From a virus, in IMG/VR virus record IMGVR_UViG_3300030202_001345, positions 1 through 64,000 of that record: a stretch of DNA of 64,000 bases; one strand, given 5' to 3'. The notes below the pieces were generated by a model, which was not told the DNA's origin, searched no databases, and was given only the letters and a program-made list of their open reading frames with translations. Each line of letters begins with the position of its first letter. Position 1 is the stretch's first letter. Position numbers and translations under genes: made by a program. Shown one piece after another: positions 52,931 through 60,440 of this stretch.

Positions 52931-54931
52931 TTATACTGGGTCAACATCAAGAGTTCCGCTGTTGTTTACTGATACTATATATTCAGTTCCATCTGGAGAC
53001 GTTAACACAAGTCCATTTCCTGCTTGTTCTATTCTTACATCTCCTTTTGTTACTTTTATATCATTAGATGAGAGACCGTCAGCTGTTAATACAAGATTAG
53101 CGTCACTTACTATTAAATCCTTGCTATCATCTACAGTGTCTATTTTTAAATTGCTAGAGGTATCTTGATACACACTCCAGTTATAACCTCCGAGAGACGT
53201 AAGAGAATTAAATTTAATTTCATCAGTAATTAATTCACTTCGCTGCAAATCATTTCCTACTGTTACAGTAAGAGTTGCACCACCAACATCAAGTGATACT
53301 GAATCACCTGCGGTGTAGTCTGAGCCTGGGTCAACAACACTAAATGTATCAATACCTGAACCGCTAGTTATTTCATCTACTAATATAGTTAAACCAGATC
53401 CACTACCTGTAGACGCGGTTGTAGTATAAACATCACCTTCATTATATCCACTACCAGCATTTACTACTTGAAGCGCTATGTTTTCTGATTGTTGAATTCT
53501 AATAAAACCACCACTGTTATATAAACCTCCATATGGTATACCAGATTGCAACGCTACTTCATCATCGTTAAAATCAAATGTTGGAACCGTAGGTAGTATT
53601 ACTCTAGGTACTTGTCTTACAGCATTTTTAAAAACCCCGCCCTCTGTTATCATCAACGCGTTTGCGATATCGCTATTATTACTTCCTGTGGCAACTACAA
53701 ATTTTGTTCTACCTAATCCAGTCGGATTATTTTGAGACGGATATACGCTTGCATCGTTTCTATAACCTAAAGTCATACATTCAGTTGTGGCAGTTAAATC
53801 TCCACCAATATTAAAATTGTTTCGATGCGCTATATTATCGCCTCCTAAATTTGCTATATTATATCCAAAAGTAAATGAATTTGTTTCTGTATGTTTTAAA
53901 TCGTTGTCATGTCCTACAACAAAGCTTAGTCCACCGCTTGGAGGAGCCGCGCTTCCATCTTGAGTAGTAAGTGAGTTAGCTGAACCAATTATTATAGAGT
54001 TATTAAGACCAGCTGTACTAGCCCCAATATCATAACCCATTACATTGTTTAATCCAATTACATGAGAGTTAGTGGAATATTTTAATACGTTACCAGATCC
54101 TACAACTGCTGAGTTGACGGATGCCTTTGTGGTGTTACCTCCACCAAAAGATACTGATCTATCTGAATTATCAGTGATTTGATTGTTTTCACCTACGGTT
54201 AAACAATGATCAGATCCTGATATTATATCATTACTTCCTGCACCTATTATTGCTGATGTTTCACTTACTACTGGATTAGCAGGGTTATTAGAAATTATTA
54301 ATCCTTTTCTAAAAGAAACTACACCTTCAACGTCTAATCCAAAATTTGCATTAGCAGCTTTGTTTATACCTACGTGTTTACTGCTTGGGTCTATAGTTAT
54401 TCCATTAGAATTTTCTATAATTTGAGAATCACCTATAACACCTTGACCACCTGCTGTCCATTTTACAATATTATTTGTAGTACCAGTTCCTGAAACAGTA
54501 CCAGATGGTGCATCCGGCATAGTAAACGTTTCAATATTTACACCAGAAACATGACCGCTTGCATCTGTTGACACTGAATTGATTACATCAAAGTCATCAC
54601 CAAACTGTAAGTCTGTTTGACCGCTTGTGTTTGTTCTTCCTACTACGCTGTGATTGATTACTACGTTCTGACCTAGGTCTGGGTTAATTTCTGTGTTAAT
54701 TAATAAACCACCGCTAAAATTAAGGGCTTGTGAGATTAAGTCTACGCTGCCCGTGGTCCCGCTGTTTGAAGAAATGTCTAATGTGTTAGCTGGTTGCTGC
54801 CCTTGAAAGTATGCAGAAAGCTTAGTTAACGTCACGGATTTTGTAGCGTTATTGTCTGAAATATCGCTTATTGGCATTAAGTCTCCTGCTGCCAAAGTTC
54901 CTATCTCAGGGTATGAATAAATTATTGCCAT
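52931..54931 (-). CDS. tail fibre with YadA-like repeats (first late gene)
   Basis: A 666-aa fibre, first gene of the leftward late operon. The N-terminus (YSYPEIGTLAAGDLMPISDI) is an attachment domain; the middle has beta-roll repeats similar to the 638-aa fibre (VGENNQITDNSD, VVGSGNVLKYS, IIGSANSLTTQ), then a Gly/Ser-rich VNAGSGYNEGDVYTTTAST repeat and a beta-rich end. Two fibres with related repeats suggest duplication and divergence for host range. Confidence 0.75.
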   Translation of the reverse strand: MAIIYSYPEIGTLAAGDLMPISDISDNNATKSVTLTKLSAYFQGQQPANTLDISSNSGTTGSVDLISQALNFSGGLLINTEINPDLGQNVVINHSVVGRTNTSGQTDLQFGDDFDVINSVSTDASGHVSGVNIETFTMPDAPSGTVSGTGTTNNIVKWTAGGQGVIGDSQIIENSNGITIDPSSKHVGINKAANANFGLDVEGVVSFRKGLIISNNPANPVVSETSAIIGAGSNDIISGSDHCLTVGENNQITDNSDRSVSFGGGNTTKASVNSAVVGSGNVLKYSTNSHVIGLNNVMGYDIGASTAGLNNSIIIGSANSLTTQDGSAAPPSGGLSFVVGHDNDLKHTETNSFTFGYNIANLGGDNIAHRNNFNIGGDLTATTECMTLGYRNDASVYPSQNNPTGLGRTKFVVATGSNNSDIANALMITEGGVFKNAVRQVPRVILPTVPTFDFNDDEVALQSGIPYGGLYNSGGFIRIQQSENIALQVVNAGSGYNEGDVYTTTASTGSGSGLTILVDEITSGSGIDTFSVVDPGSDYTAGDSVSLDVGGATLTVTVGNDLQRSELITDEIKFNSLTSLGGYNWSVYQDTSSNLKIDTVDDSKDLIVSDANLVLTADGLSSNDIKVTKGDVRIEQAGNGLVLTSPDGTEYIVSVNNSGTLDVDPV

Positions 54932-55255
54932 GTTTGTTTTTTTAGTTGTTATGTTTTACATGTGCGTACCATAGTTATATATACTCACAGGTTTTGAAGC
55001 GAATTTACACTAATAATCGTATATTACAGACGTATAGTGACAAAAGCCTATTACTTATATATACTATATAGCTACTGTCATATAAAATTGTTATGTATAG
55101 AGAGGTATAGTGTAGCACCTCACCTTTTTATCTGTAATCCTTATTTAAAATTCGTTTTACTTTTGCGGGTTCGCCTTGTTTTCCACGTTTCGATGCGTAT
55201 ATACTCGTTTTATCGCGTATTTGCCCCCGCCTTTATGACTTTTCCTACGGGACTA

Positions 55256-55283
55256 TGACAATCTGTCACATGACATAATGACA
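55256..55283. promoter_or_regulatory. cluster of TGACA operator-like half-sites
   Basis: The units are TGACA (55256-55260), TGTCA (55264-55268), TGACA (55271-55275) and TGACA (55279-55283). The first pair forms TGACA-ATC-TGTCA and the second TGTCA-CA-TGACA, so the site could bind dimers side by side. It lies just upstream of a copy of the bipartite element, a good place for a repressor or activator. Confidence 0.5.
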
Positions 55284-55295
55284 TACTAGTATATT

Positions 55296-55332
55296 ACAGA
55301 CATATTACTACAATAAATGGATAATATATATG
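55296..55332 (+). promoter_or_regulatory. bipartite element copy 1
   Basis: ACAGACA at 55296-55302, exactly 14 bases, then ATGGATAATATATATG. The last positions differ from the other copies. It is the furthest from any gene start, so its role may differ. Confidence 0.5.
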
Positions 55333-55408
55333 TAATCAATTAGATAATGAGAGTCAAAGCGGAATACATACTAACTAAAATAAATAAGTAAACAAAACTA
55401 CACTCATC

Positions 55409-55446
55409 ACAGACAAAATATAACACTAATTGGATAATAATATAAA
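55409..55446 (+). promoter_or_regulatory. bipartite element copy 2
   Basis: ACAGACA, 14 bases, then TTGGATAATAATATAAA at 55430-55446, 21 bases before the first rightward gene at 55468. The distance from the first box to the inner GATAAT is about 17 bases, like a promoter -35 to -10 gap. Confidence 0.6.
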
Positions 55447-55467
55447 TACTAATAAATAATAAATATC

Positions 55468-55698
55468 ATGAGTAAATTAAATTCTAAAAGATTCGTCGTA
55501 AGACAATCACTAATCGGTAAAAACCAAGTAATCAATGTTGAATTCAAAAGCGGAAAGACTTTCACTTACAATCACGATAAAGTGTATGAGCTAATGAAAG
55601 ATAACTTATCAAAGTTAAACTGCTGGGAAAAGTATAAGTCTTACACTTCAAGTACTTCAATTCCAAGAGTATTACAAGGTGAAGTAGAAGTATTGTAA
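55468..55698 (+). CDS. first early-right protein, unknown
   Basis: A 76-aa basic protein (LNSKRFVVRQSLIGKNQV, then VEFKSGKTFTYNHDKVYELM). No domain is recognised. It lies 21 bases downstream of the bipartite element and begins the plus-strand accessory block, so it may be expressed very early. Confidence 0.6.
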   Translation: MSKLNSKRFVVRQSLIGKNQVINVEFKSGKTFTYNHDKVYELMKDNLSKLNCWEKYKSYTSSTSIPRVLQGEVEVL

Positions 55699-55699
55699 C

Positions 55700-55880
55700 A
55701 AGTATTTCTACTAACTAAGTGGCGCGTTGAGCTGTGTAGCATCACCACTATAAATAACGTTGAACAGAGCAATATGGGTAACTACATGGACAGTAGCGTA
55801 TCATACAATGGCTGCAAGCTGGCTTCGGTTGGCAGTGTAAGTTGTGTACGGCGTAGAGGTTCGAATCCTCTCTTATCCAC
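55700..55880 (+). ncRNA. unusual RNA with tRNA-like 3' end (copy 1)
   Basis: The 3' end holds a canonical T arm (stem AGAGG/CCTCT, loop TTCGAAT), then CTTATCC and ACT. GGGTAA near 55776 can pair with TTATCC to form an acceptor-like stem about 104 bases long in total. Between them CTGC/GCAG and ATACAA/TTGTGT can pair. No normal D or anticodon arm fits, and position 8 is not U. It may be a tRNA-like regulatory RNA, a degenerate tRNA, or part of a larger RNA starting near GTGGCGCGTT (55720). Confidence 0.45.
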
Positions 55881-55901
55881 TAATAATAAATAAATATAAC
55901 T

Positions 55902-56108
55902 ATGTCAAATTTCAAATTCAGAGGATTTATTCCTGCAGTAACTAAATACGTAAAATCAAAACCACTAGCAGAATTAGTGGCGGAAGTAATAGCTTTCGGA
56001 GTACTAATGCCATTAGCTGTTGGCGGAATAACTTTCTTCGTCTTTATGATGATAACAGGTCAAGTAGATTATTCAGCGATGGATATTAACTGTGGAATAT
56101 GCTACTAA
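55902..56108 (+). CDS. small membrane protein
   Basis: A 68-aa protein with one clear membrane segment (VIAFGVLMPLAVGGITFFVF, about residues 29-48), a basic N-terminus and a short polar tail with two Cys. Its stop overlaps the next start (TAATG). Role unknown; early phage membrane proteins often change host transport or exclude other phages. Confidence 0.55.
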   Translation: MSNFKFRGFIPAVTKYVKSKPLAELVAEVIAFGVLMPLAVGGITFFVFMMITGQVDYSAMDINCGICY

Positions 56109-56257
56109 TGAGAAGTTATTACAGTAAACTACAACAGAGATTTATAGCTCGTGAAGAATACTTTGACGAGCTACTCTTTGGAACTCTCAATGATGAGAAC
56201 TATGACAAGCCAATCACAAACAAATTCAGTAAAAAACTGGATAATAATATAAACTAA
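56108..56257 (+). CDS. small hypothetical protein
   Basis: A 49-aa protein coupled to the previous gene (TAATG). It starts MRSYYSKLQQRFIAREEYF. Its last six residues, LDNNIN, are encoded by the bipartite element box (56238-56253), so a regulatory site overlaps the gene end. Confidence 0.5.
   Translation: MRSYYSKLQQRFIAREEYFDELLFGTLNDENYDKPITNKFSKKLDNNIN
56217..56253 (+). promoter_or_regulatory. bipartite element copy 3
   Basis: ACAAACA, 14 bases, then CTGGATAATAATATAAA ending at 56253, inside the end of the 49-aa gene and 30 bases before the next start. Confidence 0.6.
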
Positions 56258-56283
56258 TTAATAACTTTTAAAACCTAATAATC

Positions 56284-56403
56284 ATGGGACATCAAAATAC
56301 TTACTTACTAAAAATCTCTTTCAGAGTATACAAAAAACATTTTAACTCACTAACTCCTGAAGAAAAAAGTAATGTATGGGATATATACTATGACTTCTAC
56401 TAA
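56284..56403 (+). CDS. small hypothetical protein
   Basis: A 39-aa protein (LLKISFRVYKKHFNSLTPEE, then SNVWDIYYDFY). It lies 30 bases downstream of the bipartite element and one base before the next start codon. Unknown. Confidence 0.5.
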   Translation: MGHQNTYLLKISFRVYKKHFNSLTPEEKSNVWDIYYDFY

Positions 56404-56404
56404 T

Positions 56405-56698
56405 ATGAGTGCAATAAAAACATTTACACACAGAGGCGTTGACTATGATTATCATGAGTGGACAACTTGGAACGGCAAACCTGCAAGTGGTTATACTATA
56501 ACTAACCATCCAACGTTTGCAATAACTAGTCCACGAGTGCAACAACTGTCAACTCAAACTAAAGAACAAGCTATCGCTAAGATAGATGATTACTTCGACA
56601 GAGAAGATCACTACAAAGAAATGGCTAAACTTCACGACGCTGGGTGTCAAGCGTATTACGATTCTAAGACTAGATGGGATAATTTTACAGGCGATTAA
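56405..56698 (+). CDS. hypothetical protein
   Basis: A 97-aa protein from ATG 56405; earlier in-frame ATGs overlap the previous gene. It has aromatic and charged segments (FTHRGVDYDYHEWTTWNGKP, then SKTRWDNFTGD) without a known domain. It is among the larger genes of this accessory block. Confidence 0.55.
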   Translation: MSAIKTFTHRGVDYDYHEWTTWNGKPASGYTITNHPTFAITSPRVQQLSTQTKEQAIAKIDDYFDREDHYKEMAKLHDAGCQAYYDSKTRWDNFTGD

Positions 56699-56714
56699 CA
56701 TTAAATAATTAACT

Positions 56715-56852
56715 ATGCAATTTATACTAACATGCCCTAACGGCAAAGTGATCGATATGTCTCACTACATTTCTCAACAAATGGAAGGTGAGTTAACTAG
56801 ACAAGATGTACTTAACAGAATAGAATTCTATAAATCAACTAATACAAAATAA
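56715..56852 (+). CDS. small hypothetical protein
   Basis: A 45-aa protein (MQFILTCPNGKVIDMSHY, then GELTRQDVLNRIEFYKS). It sits 16 bases after the previous stop and two before the next start. Unknown. Confidence 0.45.
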   Translation: MQFILTCPNGKVIDMSHYISQQMEGELTRQDVLNRIEFYKSTNTK

Positions 56853-56854
56853 CT

Positions 56855-56935
56855 ATGGAAGATTGGATAAATATGTACAAGACGGGTGAAATAACACTCG
56901 AAACTTTACTCGAACTACTTGGTGGTTACGTATAA
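56855..56935 (+). CDS. 26-aa peptide
   Basis: A very short acidic frame (MEDWINMYKTGEITLETLLE...). It follows the previous gene with a two-base gap. Gene density supports it weakly. Confidence 0.3.
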   Translation: MEDWINMYKTGEITLETLLELLGGYV

Positions 56936-56937
56936 TC

Positions 56938-56975
56938 ACAGACAGAATAATAAATCTATTGGATAATAATATAAA
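56938..56975 (+). promoter_or_regulatory. bipartite element copy 4
   Basis: ACAGACA, 14 bases, then TTGGATAATAATATAAA at 56959-56975, only seven bases before ATG 56983. Box B also reads as a TTG-initiated LDNNIN extension of the next gene, which is probably not translated. Confidence 0.65.
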
Positions 56976-56982
56976 TTTAATT

Positions 56983-57171
56983 ATGCAAAACACATTCAAA
57001 CAAGTTAACAAAACTACTATCAAACTAAATAATACTACCTACAAAGGTTACAACGTAGGCGATCTACCTCCTTCGTTCGGCTTTAAATACAAAGACGACA
57101 AACAAGGTAAATACCAATGGTTTAACTACAACGGTTTAACTTACATAGAAAAAACATTATTACCATGGTAG
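56983..57171 (+). CDS. small basic protein
   Basis: A 62-aa protein from ATG 56983; the in-frame TTG at 56959 lies in the bipartite element. Basic and aromatic (TYKGYNVGDLPPSFGFKYKD, then YQWFNYNGLTYIEK). Unknown. Confidence 0.55.
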   Translation: MQNTFKQVNKTTIKLNNTTYKGYNVGDLPPSFGFKYKDDKQGKYQWFNYNGLTYIEKTLLPW

Positions 57172-57179
57172 TTACTAAT

Positions 57180-57416
57180 ATGAAAGAATTATGTGCTTAT
57201 GCAGATAATAAGCGCAAACAAGCAGCCAAAGAGCACAGGCTTAAAAACGCTCATGAAGGTTATTGTAGTGGACTTACCTCTGCCGAGTACAACCGAGTAC
57301 GAATCAGTGGCAAGAAATCTTATGGAGCCAAGGCACGTAAGTTCACCCATAACCGTATGTGGAAACATCAATCAAGATATTCAGTTAAACAATTAATAGA
57401 AATAGTAAAAAAATGA
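57180..57416 (+). CDS. basic hypothetical protein
   Basis: A 78-aa protein from ATG 57180 (83 aa if ATG 57165 is used). Lys/Arg-rich (KRKQAAKEHRLKNAHEGYCS, then KARKFTHNRMWKHQSRYS). DNA or RNA binding is plausible from charge. It overlaps the next gene by four bases (ATGA). Confidence 0.55.
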   Translation: MKELCAYADNKRKQAAKEHRLKNAHEGYCSGLTSAEYNRVRISGKKSYGAKARKFTHNRMWKHQSRYSVKQLIEIVKK

Positions 57417-57679
57417 GCGATACAGTAACTAAATGGCATGAAATGCAAGATGAAAACAAAGAAATAATAACAGCAGACGAGTCAGCAAAGTATATATTTT
57501 TACTAGATTTTAATGACGGTAAAGTATATAGATATGACATAAGCGTGTTATGTACAGATGAAAACTGGTGGAATCCTGATACAGAGTCTTGTGAAGCGTT
57601 TTTATATGGAGCAGGTCACAAATTAGGTGACTGTGAATGGATGGTAACTAACAATAAAGGAATAGAATTTGGAAACTAA
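57413..57679 (+). CDS. acidic hypothetical protein
   Basis: An 88-aa acidic, aromatic protein (YIFLLDFNDGKVYRYDISVL, then ENWWNPDTESCEAFLYGAGH). The end GHKLGDCEWMVTN resembles small phage proteins of unknown function. It shares a base with the next gene. Confidence 0.55.
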   Translation: MSDTVTKWHEMQDENKEIITADESAKYIFLLDFNDGKVYRYDISVLCTDENWWNPDTESCEAFLYGAGHKLGDCEWMVTNNKGIEFGN

Positions 57680-57858
57680 TGAGTAAAATGAAAGAACTAG
57701 ATTTGATTGCACAAGGTGTAGCAGATCACATGAAAGAAATCATTGAAGACAGTGTTGATTGGCAACTAGCTGACCAACCACTTGACGGTGATGACTATCA
57801 AGAAATGAAAGAGTATGTAATAAATGTTGCACTTAATAAATTATTACAAACAAAATAA
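57679..57858 (+). CDS. small acidic helical protein
   Basis: A 59-aa acidic helical protein (MSKMKELDLIAQGVADHM, then QPLDGDDYQEMKEYVIN). Stop-start overlap with the previous gene. An antirepressor or inhibitor-like size; unknown. Confidence 0.5.
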   Translation: MSKMKELDLIAQGVADHMKEIIEDSVDWQLADQPLDGDDYQEMKEYVINVALNKLLQTK

Positions 57859-57883
57859 ATTATCTTTTGGATAATAATATAAA
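57846..57883 (+). promoter_or_regulatory. bipartite element copy 5
   Basis: ACAAACA, 14 bases, then TTGGATAATAATATAAA at 57867-57883, ending nine bases before ATG 57893. Box A lies in the last codons of the preceding gene. Confidence 0.65.
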
Positions 57884-57892
57884 CAAAAAAAT

Positions 57893-58081
57893 ATGTATTG
57901 TAAATGCGGCACAGAAGTGCACCCTGTAAGATTAAAGCTAGGCTACAAAACTTGTATGCCTTGCTCAACAACTCAAACGTACTCTTATGTACCTATCATC
58001 GAGCACAAAACAGGTAATACAATACAAATAGTTAGCCAAGAAGTAAGTGCATCAGTGCACAAAGCTTGGCGTAGAAAATAG
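57893..58081 (+). CDS. zinc-ribbon protein
   Basis: A 62-aa protein with two Cys pairs, YCKCG at the start and TCMPC near residue 20, forming a likely zinc ribbon, then SYVPIIEHKTGNTIQIV. It is close in style to DksA/TraR-type and phage zinc-finger proteins that bind RNA polymerase, though it lacks their long coiled coil. The stop lies at the edge of the second unusual RNA. Confidence 0.6.
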   Translation: MYCKCGTEVHPVRLKLGYKTCMPCSTTQTYSYVPIIEHKTGNTIQIVSQEVSASVHKAWRRK

Positions 58082-58386
58082 CGCTAATTCGATACGGCGC
58101 GAGGCGGCGGCATACTGGTCACGTTAGTTGAAGGGTAAGGCGGATAAAGCTTATAGGCGATTACCGGAGCGATCACTAAGTGAAGCTCGACCGTGGTGCG
58201 TTATAAGTAGCTATAACTTCAGCAAAACAGAAAGAGCGGATAAATGACAATACTAGTTAACTACCAGTCCGTAACTGCTGCCTTATGGGCGTGAAATGGT
58301 TAGAAGCTAAGAACAGTAACGCACGGCGAAAGCTATGAGCAAACAACTGTGACGCTTAACGCAGGTTCGATTCCTGCCACGTCCAC
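58082..58386 (+). ncRNA. unusual structured RNA with tRNA-like 3' end (copy 2)
   Basis: A 300-base gene-free, more GC-rich stretch. The 3' end has a canonical T arm (GCAGG/CCTGC, loop TTCGATT) and CACGTCC that pairs with GGGCGTG at 58287-58293 (one G-U). Other hairpins are GAGC-GA-TCAC-TAA-GTGA-A-GCTC, GTTATA-AGTAGC-TATAAC and TTAG-AAG-CTAA, with ACAGT/ACTGT enclosing a loop. The start shares GTGGYGCGTT with copy 1. No anticodon arm or tmRNA tag frame fits. Function unknown. Confidence 0.5.
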
Positions 58387-58405
58387 TAAATTAAATATAA
58401 CAACT

Positions 58406-58786
58406 ATGACTAAATATGAATTAGAACAAAGGTATCTCGAAGCAGACTTTGTTTGGAATATGCTAACTAAGTATGGCATACAAGAAATTACTACAATGCG
58501 ACAAGCTAAAAATGATACAAGAGCTTTTAGAATGCCTACAGGTCAAATAATAGCGTCATACAAATCAGGTATGGTACGTAGATGTGACAGTAGCGATAGA
58601 ATATGGCAACTAAATCCTAAGTACAAAACTAAAACTAGATGGGTGTTTCTAACAGAAAATGGCTTAGAAACTAAAGAATATGAAACGTGGGCTAGAGCCG
58701 CTATATATTCTAGACTAGCTAGGTTAAACTTTATACTACAATACTACTTAAGAAATTACAAACAAAATAATAAATCTATTGGATAA
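58406..58786 (+). CDS. hypothetical protein
   Basis: A 126-aa protein; ATG 58406 is chosen because an upstream ATG at 58349 lies inside the RNA. Segments include YELEQRYLEADFVWNMLTKY, QAKNDTRAFRMPTGQIIAS and a C-terminal ARAAIYSRLARLNFIL. Its stop codon is inside the next bipartite element. Unknown. Confidence 0.55.
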   Translation: MTKYELEQRYLEADFVWNMLTKYGIQEITTMRQAKNDTRAFRMPTGQIIASYKSGMVRRCDSSDRIWQLNPKYKTKTRWVFLTENGLETKEYETWARAAIYSRLARLNFILQYYLRNYKQNNKSIG

Positions 58787-58795
58787 TAATATATG
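58758..58795 (+). promoter_or_regulatory. bipartite element copy 6
   Basis: ACAAACA at 58758-58764, 14 bases, then TTGGATAATAATATATG at 58779-58795. The ATG of the next gene (58793) is part of the box end, so any promoter here predicts a leaderless mRNA. Box B also holds the stop codon of the preceding gene. Confidence 0.65.
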
Positions 58796-59029
58796 AAAAA
58801 ACCAAAAACCGTCTACGACAACTTATTGCCCGACGTTAAAAAAGCTTTGCAAACTAGTGCTAGAAAGTACAGTGCTGCAAAAAGATTAAAATATACATTA
58901 ATGTCAAAGTTAATGTGGTATGAACTAACCATCAACGATATTAGAGATTTGATTAGCTACAGCGAACTAAATAGCTGGGAATTAGAAGCTTACTCTTTTA
59001 TGTACGGTGATAAAATTATGAAAAAATGA
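58793..59029 (+). CDS. basic helical protein
   Basis: A 78-aa protein (MKKPKTVYDNLLPDVKKAL, then NDIRDLISYSELNSWELEA). It begins at the edge of the bipartite element and overlaps the next start by four bases (ATGA). Unknown. Confidence 0.55.
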   Translation: MKKPKTVYDNLLPDVKKALQTSARKYSAAKRLKYTLMSKLMWYELTINDIRDLISYSELNSWELEAYSFMYGDKIMKK

Positions 59030-59469
59030 ATAAAAAAATTATTACTGACGATATAATCGACGAAAGATTGGAAGCGCGTGGTGTAGAAATTGATCTTGAC
59101 CATGATAAAGCTTTAGAAAAAATACAAGATCATTATGAGTTTAGACTAGTAAGTGATTGGAATGGCACACCTGACTACAGTATATACACTGAAACCACAG
59201 CAGATGGTTACGAAGTATGGGTTGCTACAAGCGGTGATGGTAGAAATGTATGTATAAATGAGGATGTACACTACTATGAAAACGACTTATCAGAGAAACT
59301 AGTTGAAGCTATGACTGATTACAACGAGTTAATCTATGTAGATGATCTTGAATCTTATTATGTTCAGGACGCGGTTACAGAAGCATATGAGTCATACTAT
59401 AACGACATGAAGCAAGAAGTTGAAAACGAATTAATAGAAGAAGGATATGAACACGAAAAGTCAAATTAA
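59026..59469 (+). CDS. acidic protein, possible DNA mimic
   Basis: A 147-aa, strongly acidic protein (IIDERLEARGVEIDLDHDKA, then ELIYVDDLESYYVQDAVTEA and VENELIEEGYEHEKSN). Very acidic early phage proteins often mimic DNA or inhibit nucleases, but no such family is recognised. It overlaps the next gene by 23 bases. Confidence 0.55.
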   Translation: MNKKIITDDIIDERLEARGVEIDLDHDKALEKIQDHYEFRLVSDWNGTPDYSIYTETTADGYEVWVATSGDGRNVCINEDVHYYENDLSEKLVEAMTDYNELIYVDDLESYYVQDAVTEAYESYYNDMKQEVENELIEEGYEHEKSN

Positions 59470-59710
59470 GCCTAAGTGGTTTAAAGGTAGTTGGTACACC
59501 GAGGGTGATACAGTTACAAATCCCTTTAGTGGCGAGTCATATCCACTAACAGGGCCAGAGTTAAGTATATACGACTTTATACAAGGTATGAACTTTGTGT
59601 TCGCCGCAACACCAAGAAATGTAAATGAACAACAGTTAAAAGATTTTCATAAAGCTTTAAACTGGTTCAGAAAACATAATATAAAAGCATACATGGTCTT
59701 ATTAGACTAA
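59447..59710 (+). CDS. hypothetical protein
   Basis: An 87-aa protein (KPKWFKGSWYTEGDTVTNPF, then ELSIYDFIQGMNFVFAATPR). I recall this arrangement in marine phage proteins of unknown function. It ends just before the tRNA. Confidence 0.55.
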   Translation: MNTKSQIKPKWFKGSWYTEGDTVTNPFSGESYPLTGPELSIYDFIQGMNFVFAATPRNVNEQQLKDFHKALNWFRKHNIKAYMVLLD

Positions 59711-59715
59711 AAAAT

Positions 59716-59789
59716 TGCGCTGTGGAGCAGTTGGTCAGCTCGCTAGGCTCATAACCTAGAGGTCGCAGGTTCGAATCCTGCTGGCGCAC
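59716..59789 (+). tRNA. tRNA-Met (CAT)
   Basis: A full cloverleaf: acceptor TGCGCTG/TGGCGCA with two G-U pairs, D arm GAGC-AGTTGGTCA-GCTC, anticodon stem CTAGG/CCTAG with loop CTCATAA (anticodon CAT, 59750-59752), variable loop AGGTC and T arm GCAGG-TTCGAAT-CCTGC. The terminal CCA is not encoded. The CAT anticodon could be elongator Met, initiator Met or lysidine-modified Ile; no initiator-specific G-C pairs are seen in the anticodon stem, so elongator Met or Ile2 is more likely. Confidence 0.85.
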
Positions 59790-59791
59790 CT

Positions 59792-59992
59792 ATGAAATTT
59801 ATAAAATATACAATAGTATGGATAAGTCAAAATCTAGCTATCCCATTTTGGGTAGTTGGACATATACACTTGTCCATACACTCGTTTCATGATCTATACG
59901 AGCTTCTTGCTAGTATAGGCATGAACTTAATAGTATTAACCGGCTTTATTATAGATTATAAAGCACAAAACACAAATAAAAATGGCAACTAG
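59792..59992 (+). CDS. small membrane protein
   Basis: A 66-aa hydrophobic protein, segments FIKYTIVWISQNLAIPFWVV and LASIGMNLIVLTGFIID, with a polar end. It follows the tRNA by two bases and overlaps the next gene by 11 bases. Unknown. Confidence 0.5.
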   Translation: MKFIKYTIVWISQNLAIPFWVVGHIHLSIHSFHDLYELLASIGMNLIVLTGFIIDYKAQNTNKNGN

Positions 59993-60440
59993 AAACTTAA
60001 CAATGGTCGTAGATAGACGACACGCTGAGGAATCAGACCTTGGTTTTGCAGATAATCCCTCTGTATTTAATGACAAAAGCTATGTAAATATGTATTTACA
60101 TCACGATGGTTATCCTGAATGGCAAGGTGTACAAATAGCAAATTGGCTACAAACTAATCCTAGTCAAGATGGTAGCAGATTAGCCGCTAAATTAGTTCAT
60201 GATATGTACTATGACAGCTGCTACTTATACTCTGATCTATTACACATAGACCATCAATATACTTATATTATATGGTCAGGCAAAAAAGACAGATGGGTAA
60301 GCTGTTGGGACAACTACAATAGCTATAACGTGTTTGTTTTAAAACCAGAAAAAATTATATCTAAATATATGGACGATATGGAATACACTGATTTTGCTAA
60401 CGGAAATACAAGGTATGATAAAATTACAGACATAATATAA
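59982..60440 (+). CDS. conserved-looking hypothetical protein
   Basis: A 152-aa protein with YVNMYLHHDGYPEWQGVQIA near residue 35 and TYIIWSGKKDRWVSCWDNYN near 95. The HHDGYPE block resembles a common phage protein of unknown function. It lies between a membrane protein and the 90-aa gene. Confidence 0.55.
   Translation: MATRNLTMVVDRRHAEESDLGFADNPSVFNDKSYVNMYLHHDGYPEWQGVQIANWLQTNPSQDGSRLAAKLVHDMYYDSCYLYSDLLHIDHQYTYIIWSGKKDRWVSCWDNYNSYNVFVLKPEKIISKYMDDMEYTDFANGNTRYDKITDII

Larger units (their letters stand above)
54932..55467. promoter_or_regulatory. divergent control region
   Basis: This 536-base gene-free region separates the leftward late genes from the rightward early genes. It holds two copies of GTATATTACAGAC(G/A)TAT (55019-55035 and 55289-55305), four TGACA/TGTCA units at 55256-55283, the palindrome CTATATAG and two copies of the bipartite element. 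It must carry promoters for both arms and could be a replication origin. A 73-aa frame here (55037-55258) looks like chance. Confidence 0.7.

Noticed and set aside
55037-55258. 73-aa open frame in the control region
   Set aside because: No coupling to neighbours, composition unlike phage proteins here, and it runs across regulatory repeats.
58082-58386. tmRNA or group I intron
   Set aside because: No tag-peptide frame ending in Ala-Ala-stop, no tmRNA-type 5' acceptor, and no intron core motifs seen; left as an unclassified RNA.
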